Translations under genes and position numbers: made by a program
Notes under the pieces: model-generated
What the model saw: only the letters and a program-made list of their open reading frames with translations
Databases searched by the model: none
Told to the model about the DNA's origin: nothing
NCBI RefSeq assembly: GCF_011386835.1
Contig: NC_088800.1
Span: forward strand, 1,116,001-1,180,000
Length of the DNA stretch: 64,000 nucleotides
Direction: 5' to 3'
DNA from: Chrysemys picta bellii
Taxonomy: Eukaryota > Chordata > Testudines > Emydidae
In this document: positions 22,246 through 33,774 of the stretch, piece by piece
Layout of the letters: each line of letters starts with the position of its first letter
How positions within the stretch are numbered: the first letter of the stretch is position 1

Positions 22246-23412
22246 GGGTTAGTGCCCCGGTTCTACCAGCCTGCCCTGAGCCTGGCACTCGTCTCCGGAG
22301 TCACGGCAGGCAGCGCTATGGGTGCATAGTGGGGGTGCCAGGCGGTGGGGGGCTGCTCCGGAAGTCCACAGCCAGGGCGGCACTCATCAATAATAGCAGC
22401 CAGCTAACTGCAGCCGCTGTGCCTGTGGGGGCGCAGCTTGCCATGCATGAGACGGTGCTCGTTTCTGTGGGTCCCCAAGGCAGCGCTCCCCAGACAGCGA
22501 CGGTCTGGCGGTCTGGCTGGCACAGCGCACCCAGGGTTTGCAGCGAGATGGCTGGGGCTGGGTGTGTGGGGGGGTGGCAAAGCTGCTCGGGGTGCACCCA
22601 GTCCCAGTAAAGTCGTTGTTGTAAAGCTCGGGGCGTGTGGTGTCCCCGGAGGGAGGGCGGCCCAGGCGGTCGCGGGAGCCAGTGCCTGTGGGGGGGCTGC
22701 TCTACCACGTGGTCAGGGCCGGGGCGACGCTCTCGAGCTGACGGTGGAGCCAGGTAGCTGGCTGGGACGGTGCCAGCGTGAGCCGAGGGCAGTGCAGTGC
22801 TGGTGTCGCCTACGGAAGAGAGGCCAGCCCCGAGCTCCGAGCCACGGCCTGGGGAGGAGGCCCCGTGTGCAGCGTCCCCCCGTCCGTGCAGGGCTGGCAG
22901 GGGCTAACGGGCGCAGGGGGTTGGCCCATTTCAGCAATGGGCCGTGGTGGCAGGTCGGAGCGAGGCTGCCCCCTGCAGGCAGAGGAGGGTGCTTCCCCCC
23001 AGCACCAGGCCGCAGCATCTCTCCCGGCGGATGGGCGGCTGCGGCACGTGGGGGCTGCTGGGTCCTAGGCGGCTCGGCTGGAGTCAGCGTTCTGAGCTGG
23101 CCGCTCTGCCGCCAGCCACTCTGGAGCCAGCTCACGCTGCCAGTGGGTGGGGGCGGGGACAGACCTGTTCGTTTCCTTGTGCCCCTCTGGCTTCACCATA
23201 AACATGCTGGCGCGGGTGAGATCCGGCCCCTCCCAGCCACATGCCTGCCCTGCAGCACTCAGGAGGCCTGGCCAGTCCCTCCGTTCCTGGGCGGGGCTGG
23301 GAGCCAGCTCTGCCCTGCCCTGGGCCCCCTGGGCATGCAGTGGTGTTGACATGGGGCGGGCAGTGGAGCGCCATTGCATAGGGAGGTTTCCCTCTTTAGT
23401 CAGAACCAGCAT
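22246..23412. other. Intergenic, no gene recognised
   Basis: A long open frame of about 300 codons across 22438-23349 is Gly/Ala/Arg-rich, has no motif I know and overlaps open frames on the other strand. It is attributed to high GC content. Confidence 0.55.
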
Positions 23413-24145
23413 AGATCATAGAATCATAGAATATCAGGGTTGGAAGGGACCTCAGGAGGTGTCTAGTCCAACCCCCTGCTCGAAGCAGGACCAACGCCAA
23501 CTAAATCATCCCAGCCAGGGCTTTGTCAAGCCTGACCTTAAAAACCTCTAAGGAAGGAGATTCCACCACCTCCCTAGGTAACCCATCCCAGTGCTTCACC
23601 ACCCTCCTAGTGAAATAGTGTTTCCTAATATCCAACCTAGACCTCCCCCACTGCAACTTGGGTCCATTGCTCCTTGTTCTGTCATCAGGTACCACTGAGA
23701 ACAGTCTAGATCCATCCTCTTTGGAACCCCCTTTCAGGTAGTTGAAAGCAGCTATCAAATCCCCCCTCATTCTTCTCTTCTGCAGACTAAACAATCCCAG
23801 TTCCCTCAGCCTCTCCTCATAAGTCATGTGCTCCAGCCCCCTAATCATTTTTGTTGCCCTCCGCTGGACTCTTTCCAATTTTTCCACATTCTCCTAGTAG
23901 TGTGGGGCCCAAAACTGGACACAGTACTCCAGATGAGGCCTCACCAGTGCCGAATAGAGGGGAATGATCACGTCCCTCGATCTGCTGGCAATGCTCCTAC
24001 TTATACAGCCCAAAATGCCGTTAGCCTTCTTGGCAACAAGGGCACACTGTTGACTCATATCCAGCTTCTTGTCCGCTGTAACCGCTAGGTCCTTTTCTGC
24101 AGAACTGCTGCCTAGCCATTCGGTCCCTAGTCTGTAGCATCATGG
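23413..24145 (-). mobile_element. CR1 LINE, 5' truncated, minus strand
   Basis: Minus-strand translation gives the conserved CR1 pol C-terminus, including [40 protein letters not shown] and the final [12 protein letters not shown]. The 3' UTR ends in the tail seen on the plus strand as 'atcatagaatcatagaat' at 23415. It is a younger copy than most here, with a long uninterrupted frame. Confidence 0.93.
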
Positions 24146-24227
24146 CCCGGCCTAGAGCCCAGTGGGTCACCAGGGCTCTCCCCTGCTGGCTGCCTGGACC
24201 CCAGGTGCTACTCTGCATGGCATGTCC

Positions 24228-24800
24228 CCTTCCCAATGGTTCCTAACATTCTGTTCGCTTTTTTGACGGCTGCTGCACATTGAGTGGATGTTTTCAGAGA
24301 ATGATCCACAATGACTCCAAGATCTCTCTCTTGAATGGTAACGGCTAATTTAGACCCCATTGTTTTGTATGTATAGTTGGGATTATATTTTCCGATGTGC
24401 ATTACTTTGCATTTATCAACATTGAATTTCATCTGCCATTTTGTTGCCCATTCACCCAGTTTTGTGAGATTCTTTTGTAGCTCTTCACAGTCCTGCTTGG
24501 GACTTAACTCTCTTGAGTAGTTTTGTATCATCTGCAAATTTTGCCACCTCACTGTTTACCCCTTTTTCCAGATCATTTCTGAATCTGTTGAATAGGACTG
24601 GGCCCAGGACAGACTCCCGGGGGACACCACTATTTACCTCTCTCCAGTCTGAAAACTGACCATTCATTCCTACCCTTTGCTCTCTGACTTTTACCCAGTT
24701 ACTGATCCAGGAGAGGACCCGCCCTCTCATCCCTGGAGGACATTCGCACTCCAGCAGCTGGCATTGCAGGAGATGCTTCATATTTTGAGGCTCTCTGCCA
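24228..24800 (-). mobile_element. CR1 LINE fragment of a second subfamily, minus strand
   Basis: Minus-strand frames carry the RT end ([14 protein letters not shown]) and the [17 protein letters not shown] / [19 protein letters not shown] blocks, shared with the larger copy at 57297. Frameshifts break the frame. Confidence 0.88.
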
Positions 24801-25067
24801 GTCACAGTTATTGGGGCCAGTGATGTAGCCCCACTTGATCATTGTGTTTCTACACGGCCATCTCCAGCACAGAGTCAGCTAAGGCACCGTCACGTAGCCC
24901 AGGGCTGAGCTGCCCGGTGGTAGGTGCTCGATGATGGGAGCCAGAGCGCCCACGCTACAGAGTTGTTCTCTGCCCTTGTTTGCCAGAACTGGGCCCTGGT
25001 CTGTCTGGGTGACAATGTGAGGGGTTTAATGGTGGAAAGAAAACTTTGTTGGGACTTCAGTCGACTC
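24801..25067. other. Intergenic, nothing recognised
   Basis: Short stretch between the CR1 and Harbinger elements; no gene seen. Confidence 0.5.
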
Positions 25068-25859
25068 AGGGTACGTCTACACTATGAAATTAGGTTGATT
25101 TAATAGAAGTCAATTTTTTAGAAATCGATTTGATACAGTCGATTGTGTGTGTCCCCACTAAGTGCATTAAGTCGGCGGTGTGCGTCCACAGTACCGAGGC
25201 TAGCGTCGACTTTCGGAGCATTGCACTATGGTAGCTATCCCACAGTTCCCGCAGTCTCCGCTGCCCATTGGAATTCTGGGTTGAGCTCCCAATGCCTGAT
25301 GGGGCAAAAACATTGTTGCGGGTGGTTCTGGGTACATGGCGTCAGGCGCCCCTCCCTCCCTCCATGAAAGCAATGGCAAAAAATCGTTTCTCGCCTTTTT
25401 TCCTGGGTTACCCGGGCAGACGACATACCATGGCAAGCATGGAGCTCGCTCAGCTCACTGTCACCGTATGTCTCTTGGGTGCTGTTGGCAGACGCGGTAC
25501 TGCAGTGCTACACAGCAGCATCCCCTTGCCTTGCCTTGCGGACGGCAGATGGTGCCATATGACTGCTAACCGTCGTCGTCGTCCCGTGGGTGCTCCTGGC
25601 TGACCTCGGTTAGGTTGGTTGGGGGCGCCGGGGCAGACATGGGTGCTCCTGGCCGGCCTCGGTGAGGTCAGTCGGGGGGGCCTGGACCAAAATAGGAATG
25701 ACTCCAGGTCATTCTCTTCTTTAAGTTTCGTCTAATGGAGATTCAATCCTGCCTGGAATATCATGCCAGCTGGAGGCTTCTGCCTCAGGCTGCTCTCCCA
25801 GTCGGCAGAACCGCGCGGTCGCACCTACCCCATCCTACCCCTTGCTCCCATGGCTCATG

Positions 25860-26205
25860 AAGCCTGGACAATAGTAAGGAGCAGTTCAACTATAAGCTGA
25901 GCAAGTGCATAATGGTGGTAGAATGTGCCTTTGGATGTTTAAAAGCGCGCTGACGCAGTTTACTGACTTGCTCAGACCTCAGCCAAACCAATATTCCCAT
26001 TGTTATTGCTGCTTGCTGTGTGCTCCACAATCTCTGTAAGAGTAAGGGGGAGACGTTTATGGTGGGGTGGGAGGTTGAGGCAAATCGCCTGGCTGCTGAT
26101 TACGTGCAGCCGGACACCAGGGCGGTTAAAGGAGCACAGCAAGGCGCGCTGTGCATCAGAGAAACCTTGAAAACCAGTTTCATGACTGGCCAGGCTACGG
26201 TGTGA
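25860..26205 (+). pseudogene. Harbinger transposase C-terminal remnant
   Basis: Read across frame breaks, the stretch gives FNYKLSKCIMVVECAFGCLK followed by a CCVLHNLCKSKGETFM-like block. These match the DDE nuclease C-terminus of Harbinger transposases, including the conserved VECAFG. The N-terminal part with the first catalytic residues is missing. Confidence 0.8.
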
Positions 26206-26358
26206 AAGTTCTGTTTGTTTCTCCTTGATGAAAACCTGCCCCCTTGGTTCACTCTACTTCCCTGTAAGCCAACCGCCCTCCCCTCCCACCTTCGATCTCC
26301 GCTTGCAGAGGCAATAAAGTCATTGTTGTTTCAAATTCATGCATTCTTTATTAATTCG

Positions 26359-26865
26359 TTACACAAATGGGGGGATAACTGCCAAGGTAGCCCGGGAGGG
26401 GTGGGGGAGGAGGGAAGCACAGGGTAGTGGGGTAGTTGTAGGGGCACCCCCTAGAATGGCATGCAGCTCATCATAGAAGCGGCATGTCTGGGGCTCTGAC
26501 CCGGAGCGGCCGTTTGCCTCTCCGGTTCTTTGGTAGGCTTGCCTGAGCGCCTTAAGTTTCATGCGGCACTGCTGTGGGTCCCTGTTATAGCCTCTGTCCT
26601 TCAGGCCCTTGGAGATTTTTTCAAATATTTGGGCATTTCGTCTTTTGGAACAGAGTTCAGATAGCACGGATTCGTCTCCCCATACAACGATCAGATCCAG
26701 TACCTCCCGTTCGGTCCATGCTGGAGCTCTTTTGCGATTCTGGGACTCCATGGTCACCTGTGCTGATGAGATCTGCACGGTCACCTCTGAGCTCGCCACG
26801 CTGGCCAAACAGGAAATTAAATTCAAAAGTTCGCGGGGTTTTTCCTGTCTACCTGGCCAGTGCAT
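26359..26865 (-). pseudogene. Harbinger Myb/SANT-like DNA-binding protein remnant
   Basis: The minus-strand frame has RAPAWTEREVLDLIVVWGDE, an AQIFEKISKGLKDRGY block and CRMKLKALRQAYQR, the three-helix SANT/trihelix (MSANTD-like) pattern. A single frame covers it for 168 codons, but there is no full-length partner, so it is treated as the transposon's second gene rather than a host gene. The frame could still be expressed; the sequence alone cannot exclude that. Confidence 0.75.
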
Positions 26866-27134
26866 CGGAGTTGAGAGTGCTGTCCAGGGCGGTCACAATG
26901 GAGCATTCTGGGATAGCTCCCGGAGGCCAATACCGTCAAATTGCGTCCACACTACCCCAAATTCGACCCAGCAAGGTCGATTTCAGCACTAATCCCCTTG
27001 TCGGGGAGGAGTACAGAAATAGATTTTAAAAGCCCTTTAAGTTGTCAAAAATGGCTTTGTCGTGTGGATGGGTGCAGGGTTAAATCGATCTAACGGTGCT
27101 TAATTCGACCTAAACTCGTAGTGTAGATCAGGGC

Positions 27135-28375
27135 TGATTGTTGGTGTTACGGAGAGGCTGTCTTCGATCTGTGCGTTGCCTCATGTGCTCCATGGGACGG
27201 GTCCCCCCAGGGGTGCAACCTGGAACTGGGGTACTGCTGAGCCCTCTGTCTCACCAATCTGGGTTCCCTCTTGCACTGTGATGTTGTGACACGCTGCAAA
27301 ACCCTCCAAGCTTGCGCTCACATCAACATCCACAGGCAGGGACCACCCCCATCTGTGTTCACAAATGCTCTGCCAGCCACTGCATGAACCAACAATCGAG
27401 AGACTCCAGCCAAAATACCCCCAGCTCCCTAGCCTAGATCCGGGAGCTGTACCGTCCTGCCCTGGCCAAAAGCCTGACCAGTGTATGAGTTATTACCAGT
27501 CCACCACTTCCCCAAAGGAAAGTGGACGTGCACCAACTCCTGTTCGTGAGCTGAGATCTGTCCCCCAAGCACTTCCCTTGAACTGCACTGTTTTAGGTTA
27601 AATATAAAACAGATTTACTAACTACAGAAAGACGGATTTCAAGTGATGACAAGTGATAGCAAACAGATCAAAGATGGTTACCTAAGAAATAAACAAAATT
27701 GCAATCTAAATCTTATAGACTAGATAGGATTTGAATCAAGCAGTGTCTCACTGTTAGATAGTATAAACAGTCCCTCAAGCGTCCTTACACAGGCAGGTTT
27801 CTTTCTTCCCTGCCTGGGACCCCCCTTCCCCCGTTCAGTCTTTGTTCCTCTGGTGTTTCCAGGTGTTCTCTTGTGCAGGGAGCGAGGCCCAGACATGATG
27901 TCACTTCCCCTTTTATAACTTCTTCCCACTTGCTGGAAAGCTCTTTTGCTGTGACCTGGGTCAAACTGTTCCCATTGTGTAGGGCTCTCTCTGAGAGGTT
28001 TCTGTTGCACACAGTTCCCGCGGTAACCCTTGTGAGTGTGTGTATTTCCTCAATGAGCCAGTAACATTGTTTGGCCTTTTATTGTTGTACCTGAAAGGCT
28101 GCTTGTGGGTGTTCCCACCCTCACATGTTTCAGTAACACATACATAGCCAAACTTCATAACTTCACATACGCCGATAGCACGTACAACTCAGCAGGATAT
28201 GAATGTTCAACAGATTAAGACTTTTAGAACGACACCTCCCAAGGCATACTTTGTACAAAGCACATCATCATCATCTCACCATGGTGAATATGGGGTGCAG
28301 AGTGTCTCTTTGGGGCACAGAGGGTCACACTCCACTCTACTGCCACCTGCCTGGTGGAGATCAGGAGAGCAATAC
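27135..28375 (-). mobile_element. LTR-type repeat, minus orientation
   Basis: The A-rich block at 27600-27730 matches the complement of the T-rich block at 1740-1890 in the LTR near the left edge. No gag or pol is recognised. The borders are uncertain. Confidence 0.5.
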
Positions 28376-28379
28376 CTGC

Positions 28380-29045
28380 GCGGACGCAGAGGCTATGATG
28401 TGGGTAGGGTTAAGGCGTCTGTAATATAGCGGCAGGCGGCGTTAAGTACAGGGTCTAGGGTCTTTGCGTGAGGGGATTGTGCCCACACCGCGCTGGCGTA
28501 TTCAGCAGAGAAGTAGCAAAGTGCCAGTGCTGTTGATCGCAGAGTGGACGGGTCTGCACCCCACGTTGATGTCACTAGCTTGCTGAGAATGTTGTTTAAT
28601 CTGCTAACTTGGCTTTAGTCATCTCAGTGTGCAGTCGAGAGTAATGCCACAGTGTGCAGGATTTATGGAATGAGGATGTTTCGTCCCAAGCCAGCTGATG
28701 TTGAGTTTGCATTTGGCCGCTCAGCGTTTGAGACGGAACGTGCTCGCCTACATCTTTGCTGGGTTTGCGTGCAGTTGGCTGGCTGCATAGTAATTGTCTA
28801 GGGTCTTGAGTGCAGTCACCAGGGTAATACGCCAAACTCCTTGTGCTGTGTTGATGCAGAGATCGTCTGCGTAGATAAAGCAGCTTGTGCCGGGACAGCT
28901 TGGCTGGTTGTTTGTGTAGATGTTGAATAACGTAGGTGCTAAAACATTACCTTGAGGGAGGCCATCCTTTGGTCCAGCTCCATTTGCTACAAAAGTTCAC
29001 GAAGACGCTTCTGTTCTCCAGGATGGTCATATTAGCGTCAGGAAG
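28380..29045 (-). pseudogene. Non-LTR reverse transcriptase remnant (not CR1), minus strand
   Basis: Reading the minus strand from 29000 down, there is GLPQGNVLAPTLFNIYTN and then the catalytic FIYADD at about 28855-28885. Further on comes a TWGADPSTLRSTALALCY-AEYASAVW block near 28393-28575. The order (PQG motif, YADD box, then the thumb-region TWGA/LCY block) is that of a non-LTR RT, but the residues differ clearly from the CR1 copies. Frameshifts separate the pieces. I cannot name the clade with confidence. Confidence 0.72.
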
Positions 29046-29103
29046 TGGTGGTTCTTTGTTACCAGTAGTGCCTTGGCGAGGAGCCCAGGACGACTGACTC
29101 TAC

Positions 29104-29410
29104 CAGGGGTCGGCAACGTTTGGCACGCGGCTCGCCAGGGTAAGCACCCTGGCGGGCTGGGCCAGTTTATTACCTGCTGACGCGGCAGGTTCAGCCGATC
29201 GCGGCCCCCACTGGCCGCGGATCACTGCTCCAGGCCAATGGGGGTGGCGGGAAGCGGTGGCCAGCACATCCCTTGCCCGCGCCGCTTCCCGCCGCCCCCA
29301 TTGGTCCAGGACGGTGAACCGTGGCCAGTGGGGGCCGCGATAGGCCGAACCTGCTGCGTCAGCAGGTAAATAAACTGGCCCGGCCCGCCAGGGTAGGTTG
29401 CTGACCCCTG
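29104..29410. mobile_element. Fold-back hAT element with 8-bp target duplication
   Basis: The ends caggggtcggcaacgtt and ggttgctgacccctg are inverted. The flanks gactctac (29096-29103) and gactatac (29411-29418) match at seven of eight. Nearly the whole element is palindromic: the left arm (about 29150-29235) is repeated inverted at about 29295-29385, so single strands would fold into one long hairpin. Confidence 0.88.
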
Positions 29411-29418
29411 GACTATAC

Positions 29419-32400
29419 CATAGGCAGCTAAGAGATGAACAAACACTGCTCCCGGCCGTATCAGTCTCCTTTCGTACCCAGCTCGGGGGTCTTGGGTGGT
29501 GTTCAGAATCTGTGCGGTGCGTGCCCGACCCGGCGAAAGCCAGCCTGTAACAGGGATGGGGGAAACAGAGAAAAGGTCACAGTTTGTGGTTTTGTGCTTA
29601 TTTTAGGAGAGGGGATGGCACGAGAGAGGGAAATGATTCAGCGAGGAACGTTGTCCAAGGTGACTAAGCAGCCATTTGAGCAGTTTGCCCAGAACACGGC
29701 TGAACCGCTGCCGGGGAAACGGGAGAGGAAGTGCTCATGGAGCAAGATACATCACATGCCGAGCAGCCACCCCCCTGGGGAAGAGATGCGGGTGTGGGGC
29801 ATGCAGGCCCGGGGCGGCCAGCCTGGCACCGGCTCAGCAAAGCAGCTATTCAGCTGGTGCTGGCCAGGTTGGAGCTGGCAGAAGTGGGGAAACGGGCAGA
29901 GGGAAGGAGCAGGGGCTCGCGGCGCCCAGGGCGAAGTGCCTGTGTGGCTGGGGAGGGTTTCCACGGCTGGGCGCAGGCAGAGCAGCTTCCCGCTGCGAGC
30001 AGGTGGGAGTGACTTGCCCCAGACCCCTGGGGTCACCCCGGAAAGGGTCAGCCAGGGCCACGGGCTTGCGAAGGGGCTGCACTGGGAATGGCCTCCTGGC
30101 CGGAAGCTATGGCAGATCCCACCGCCGCCAGTGGGGGCGCTAGAACATGGGGCAACGCTGTGTAATGGGCTCTAATTCTGCACGTGCCTCGGAGCGCCCC
30201 ATGGGACTGGGTCCCGAGCTGTGGGTCTGTGTTTGGGGCAGGGCCTAGAGCGGAGCCCCCATTCCCGTGCCCACCAGCCAGTGCCGCTCTGTGAGAGGGC
30301 CTGAGGAGATGGCGGGGCTGGGCCTGGGGCAGGTGCTGTCCTGACCCCCCCAGCACGCACAGCGCAGTGACGCGGGCTCAGCTGCTCTGACGGCAGCATG
30401 GGGGCAGGACGATGCGCGTGTCCAGCTCTCCCCACACTGACTGCTCCCAGGGCGAGGTGTGGGGCGGGGGGTGCAGCTTGGCGTTCACATAAGCGGGCTG
30501 GGCAGATCCTGTCCAGGCAGGGCGACAGGGGTGGTAGCGTCCAGGATGCTGGGCAGGGGCCAGGGACTTTCCCACCAGCTCTGCCTGGAGCCTGGGGCTT
30601 GGTGCCATCGGTGGCACAGGCAGCATGGGGCACAGGCAGTGGATGTGAGGGTGTTGGCGAGGGTTTCTCGCTCTCCCATCTGCTCCATTCCCCCGGGCCT
30701 GGCTGCCCCGATGCCGCGGCATCTCCAGCCCAGCCCCCCTGGCTCCAGCCCCATGGAGGGGGAGCGGGTCTCTGTCCCCAGTGAGGTCCCCACGGCCGGG
30801 TACTGCCTCTCCTTGGGGGCAGGGGCTGGAGTGGACGTGTGCTGGCAGGGCCACTCGGTCCCTCCCCCAGGCGGGGCCCAGCTCCCCTCCGGGCTCTGCC
30901 TCCATTTCCCTCAGGCAGGGAAGAGATGACTCTGTTTGGAAGGAATTTTCCTGCGGTTTCCTCCTCCGCTGCCTGCCCCTCACTTCTCAGCCAGGCTTAA
31001 CCCTTCCAGCGCCAGCCTGGACAGAGCCACTCGAGCGCTGCAGGGGCTGGGCCGGGAAGGGCCATGGTGACACCAAGCCCTCGTGCTGCGAGGACAGGGA
31101 CCTGCCCCTGGCCCCGGGGTTGGCAGGGAGCTCGGCCCACATGAAGGCAGAGGAAGGGCTAGCAGGGGCGGGGGGCAGAGGGCGCTTGGCACCAGCCCCA
31201 GGGTGTCCCCACGTGCTCCCCGTCCCTCGCGGCAGAGAGCAGCGCCCGGCCTAGCCGCACGGAGCTGCCCACAGCTGCACGTGCGGGAAACGGGAGGCGT
31301 GTGCGTGGACACGGGCGGTGTGGGCAGCTGATGGGAGATGGGCAGAGGTGTGGGAGGGGTGTGGGGGGGGATACAGATGCAGCACAGCTGCAGTGGGCGG
31401 GCTGCTGGCCCGGCGCCCTTGGCTCTTTGCCATTCACATGACCGGCTTTTCCTTCAGGGCTCAGCTCCCCCCGCTGGGCCGTCTGTGAGAGTCTGGCTGG
31501 GCGTGGGGGGGGCCCACGTTGGCAGAGCGTCCCCACCCGTCTCCTCCTGGTGCCCCGCTCGCAGCAGCTGGCTCCTGCGCTCCCTGGCCGTGCGGACACA
31601 TGGGGGTCGCTGACATGGCAGCAGGCTCCTCCCTGGGGCAGCAGCTTGCCCAGGCGGGGCCTTTGGGAGCTGGCTGCAGGGTGGAAGTCAGCGAGCCAGG
31701 GCACTGCCCGCTGGGTGCTCTGTGCCAGGGCAGGCAAGCCGGATCCCGCACGGGCTGCCTGGGGCAGGGGGGTCCTCGGTGGAGGGTGGTTTGCTAACAA
31801 CTGGGGGGTCCCAGCCCTGCTCTGTGCAGCCGGCTCAGGCTTCGTGTGGGCAGAAAGACCCCTCCCCCCCCCCCGCCCGCCCTGCTTTGTCTTCATTCCC
31901 ATCGAGGATTCTCCGGCCTGCTCTTGGCCAGGCCCGTCTCCAGCAGAGACAAATAATTGTGCAACCCAGCCGCAGCGAGCCGTGCGTTAACCCCTCGGCA
32001 CCCAGGCTGCGCCCAGTGAGCAGCAGGCGGTGCCCCCACACGCTGCCCCATGCAGCCGGCAGGGCCCTGCAGTGGGCAGGCCCCCAAAGGGCAGCGAGGC
32101 TGGGCAGGCCCTGGCAGTGACGGCCCTGCCCCGGGGCACTCTCTGGATGGCACAAGGTGCCTGGCTGAACGATGCTTTTCTCCAGCCCTCCTCGTCCCAG
32201 ACCGTGAGCCTGGGGGTCCCCCACTGCCCCCCGTGGCCAGTGCAGGAATCAAGGGCCATGAGCCAGCAGCTCCCACCATGGGCCAGGGAGGGGCCGCGCT
32301 GAGGGGAGGATCCGGAGCCGCTCCTCAGAGCCAGCTTCGGGCACCGCTCCCTCCGGCCCCGGCTCTGCGAGGAGAAGCCAACGCACTGGGCTGCCTTTGC

Positions 32401-32705
32401 CGCCCGCTGCCTGTGCCCTGCAGCCGGAGCCCCGGGGTGGGCAGCGTGAGCCCCGCGGCAGGGCTGGTTCCCAGCCGCGGCTCCGGCGCTGGTGGCAGCT
32501 CTGTGGGGATGCAGGTGGGGCTCAGGCCAGGTTCCGGGAGCATAAGCCAGGCCCCCTGTGCTGCCCGCTCTGCTCCCAGGGGTGCAGGGAGGGCAAGGCA
32601 GTTGGCGGGGTCCCTGGGCAGGGCAGAGTGAGAACTCAGGGGAATTCACCTGCTTGTCCAGGGCTGGGGCGATCTCATCCTCAAGCCTACATGGCTAGAA
32701 GCTGT
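29419..32705. other. Intergenic GC-rich stretch, no gene recognised
   Basis: Several open frames of 100-250 codons exist on both strands (for example 29435-30175 on + and 31159-31902 on -). They are rich in Gly, Ala, Arg and Pro, overlap one another and contain no motif I recognise. No repeat ends are obvious. Nothing here looks like AP3S2. Confidence 0.55.
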
Positions 32706-32713
32706 GCTCTAGG

Positions 32714-33050
32714 CAGGGCCGGCTCTGGCTTTTTTGCCGCCCCAGGCTAAAAAGCCTCCCGCCGCCCCCCCCAGCGCGGCAGGGGAGGGCGCCGAGCCCG
32801 GCCGCGGGCCGCTCTCCCCAATCAGCCGGAGCGTCGGCGGGAGGGTGGCGAGCCCGCCGCGGCTCCGCTCTCCCCGGCGTCCAGAGCCCGGCCGGGCTCT
32901 CCACCCTCCTCCCGGGGCTCCGGCCGCCAGCGGAGCTGCGGCGGGCTCCCCTGGCAGCCGGGGCCGGAGTGCCGCGCCGCGCCGCGCCGTCCCCCTCCAG
33001 GTGCCGCCCCAAGCACAAGCTTGGTGGACTGGTGCCTGGAGCCGGCCCTG
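32714..33050. mobile_element. Non-autonomous hAT element, perfect 8-bp target duplication
   Basis: The ends cagggccggctctgg and cctggagccggccctg are inverted. The identical flanks gctctagg lie at 32706-32713 and 33051-33058. The interior is extremely GC-rich and shared only in part with the sister copies. Confidence 0.9.
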
Positions 33051-33203
33051 GCTCTAGGCAGAGGGGAGCAGGCCGGGGCAGTCCCTGGCTGTGCTCTGCA
33101 GGTCAGGCTCTGCCCGGCTTGGACTCTATAAGGGTGTGGGGCCATGGGGCTGAGCAGGGCCCAAGCACAGATCCATGCTGCACAGGGGCTGCCCTGGGAG
33201 CCG

Positions 33204-33725
33204 AGACTCATAGACTCATAGACTCATAGACTTTAAGGTCAGAAGGGACCATTATGATCATCTGGTCTGACCCCCTGCATGCTGCAGGCCATAAAACCGT
33301 CCCTACCCCTTCCCTGGACTCTGCTGTTGAAGTCCCCAATCCTGTGTTTTAGTGACTGCAATCGGCAGAGACCCTCCTGCTAGAGATCCCTGCCCCATGC
33401 TGTGGAGGAAGGCGAAAAACCTCCAGAGGCTCAGCCAATCTGCCCTGGAGGAAAATTCCTTCCCGACCCCAAATATGGCGATCAGTAAGACCCCGAGCAT
33501 GTAGGCAAGAGTCTCCAGCCCGACCCCGTTTGCCATTATACTATTTACTCACCATTGCTTGGCTTTCCTTGACTACTATGTTTTACCATTAAACCATTCC
33601 CTCCATAAACTTATCTAACTTTATCTTAAAACCAGACAGGTCCGTCGCCCCCACCGTTTCCCTCGGTAGGCCGTTCCAATATTTCACCCAGAGACCCACC
33701 CTGCGGCCCGAGGAGACCCCTCTGA
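33204..33725 (-). mobile_element. CR1 LINE fragment, minus strand
   Basis: The minus-strand end of pol (KYWNGLPRETV, FKIKLDKFMEGMV) is followed by a 3' UTR. The 3' tail is a threefold 'tagactca' repeat on the plus strand at 33208-33232. It is a third CR1 subfamily for this window. Confidence 0.8.
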
Positions 33726-33774
33726 GCGCACCTTGGTGCTGGCGTGGGTCCGCTGCAGTCCCCAGGCCCTGCAT

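Larger units (their letters stand above)
25068..27134. mobile_element. PIF/Harbinger DNA transposon relic (about 2 kb)
   Basis: The left end gggtacgtctacactatga and the right end cgtagtgtagatcagggct are approximate inverted repeats of the GGGCTATGTCTACACTACG type. Inside lie remains of both Harbinger genes: a transposase C-terminus on + and a Myb/SANT-like DNA-binding protein on -. The two-gene divergent layout is the hallmark of the superfamily. Both genes are incomplete. Confidence 0.85.

Noticed and set aside
22438..23349. 303-codon open frame on the plus strand
   Set aside because: Gly/Ala/Arg-rich with no motif, no splice context, and overlapped by open frames on the opposite strand; explained by GC content.
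29435..30175. 246-codon open frame upstream of ANPEP
   Set aside because: No recognised domain, no conserved block, and antisense frames of similar quality overlap it.
33204..33240. Triplet of tagactca resembling a short direct-repeat (CRISPR-like) array
   Set aside because: It is the normal 3' tail of a CR1 element; there are no spacers and this is vertebrate DNA.
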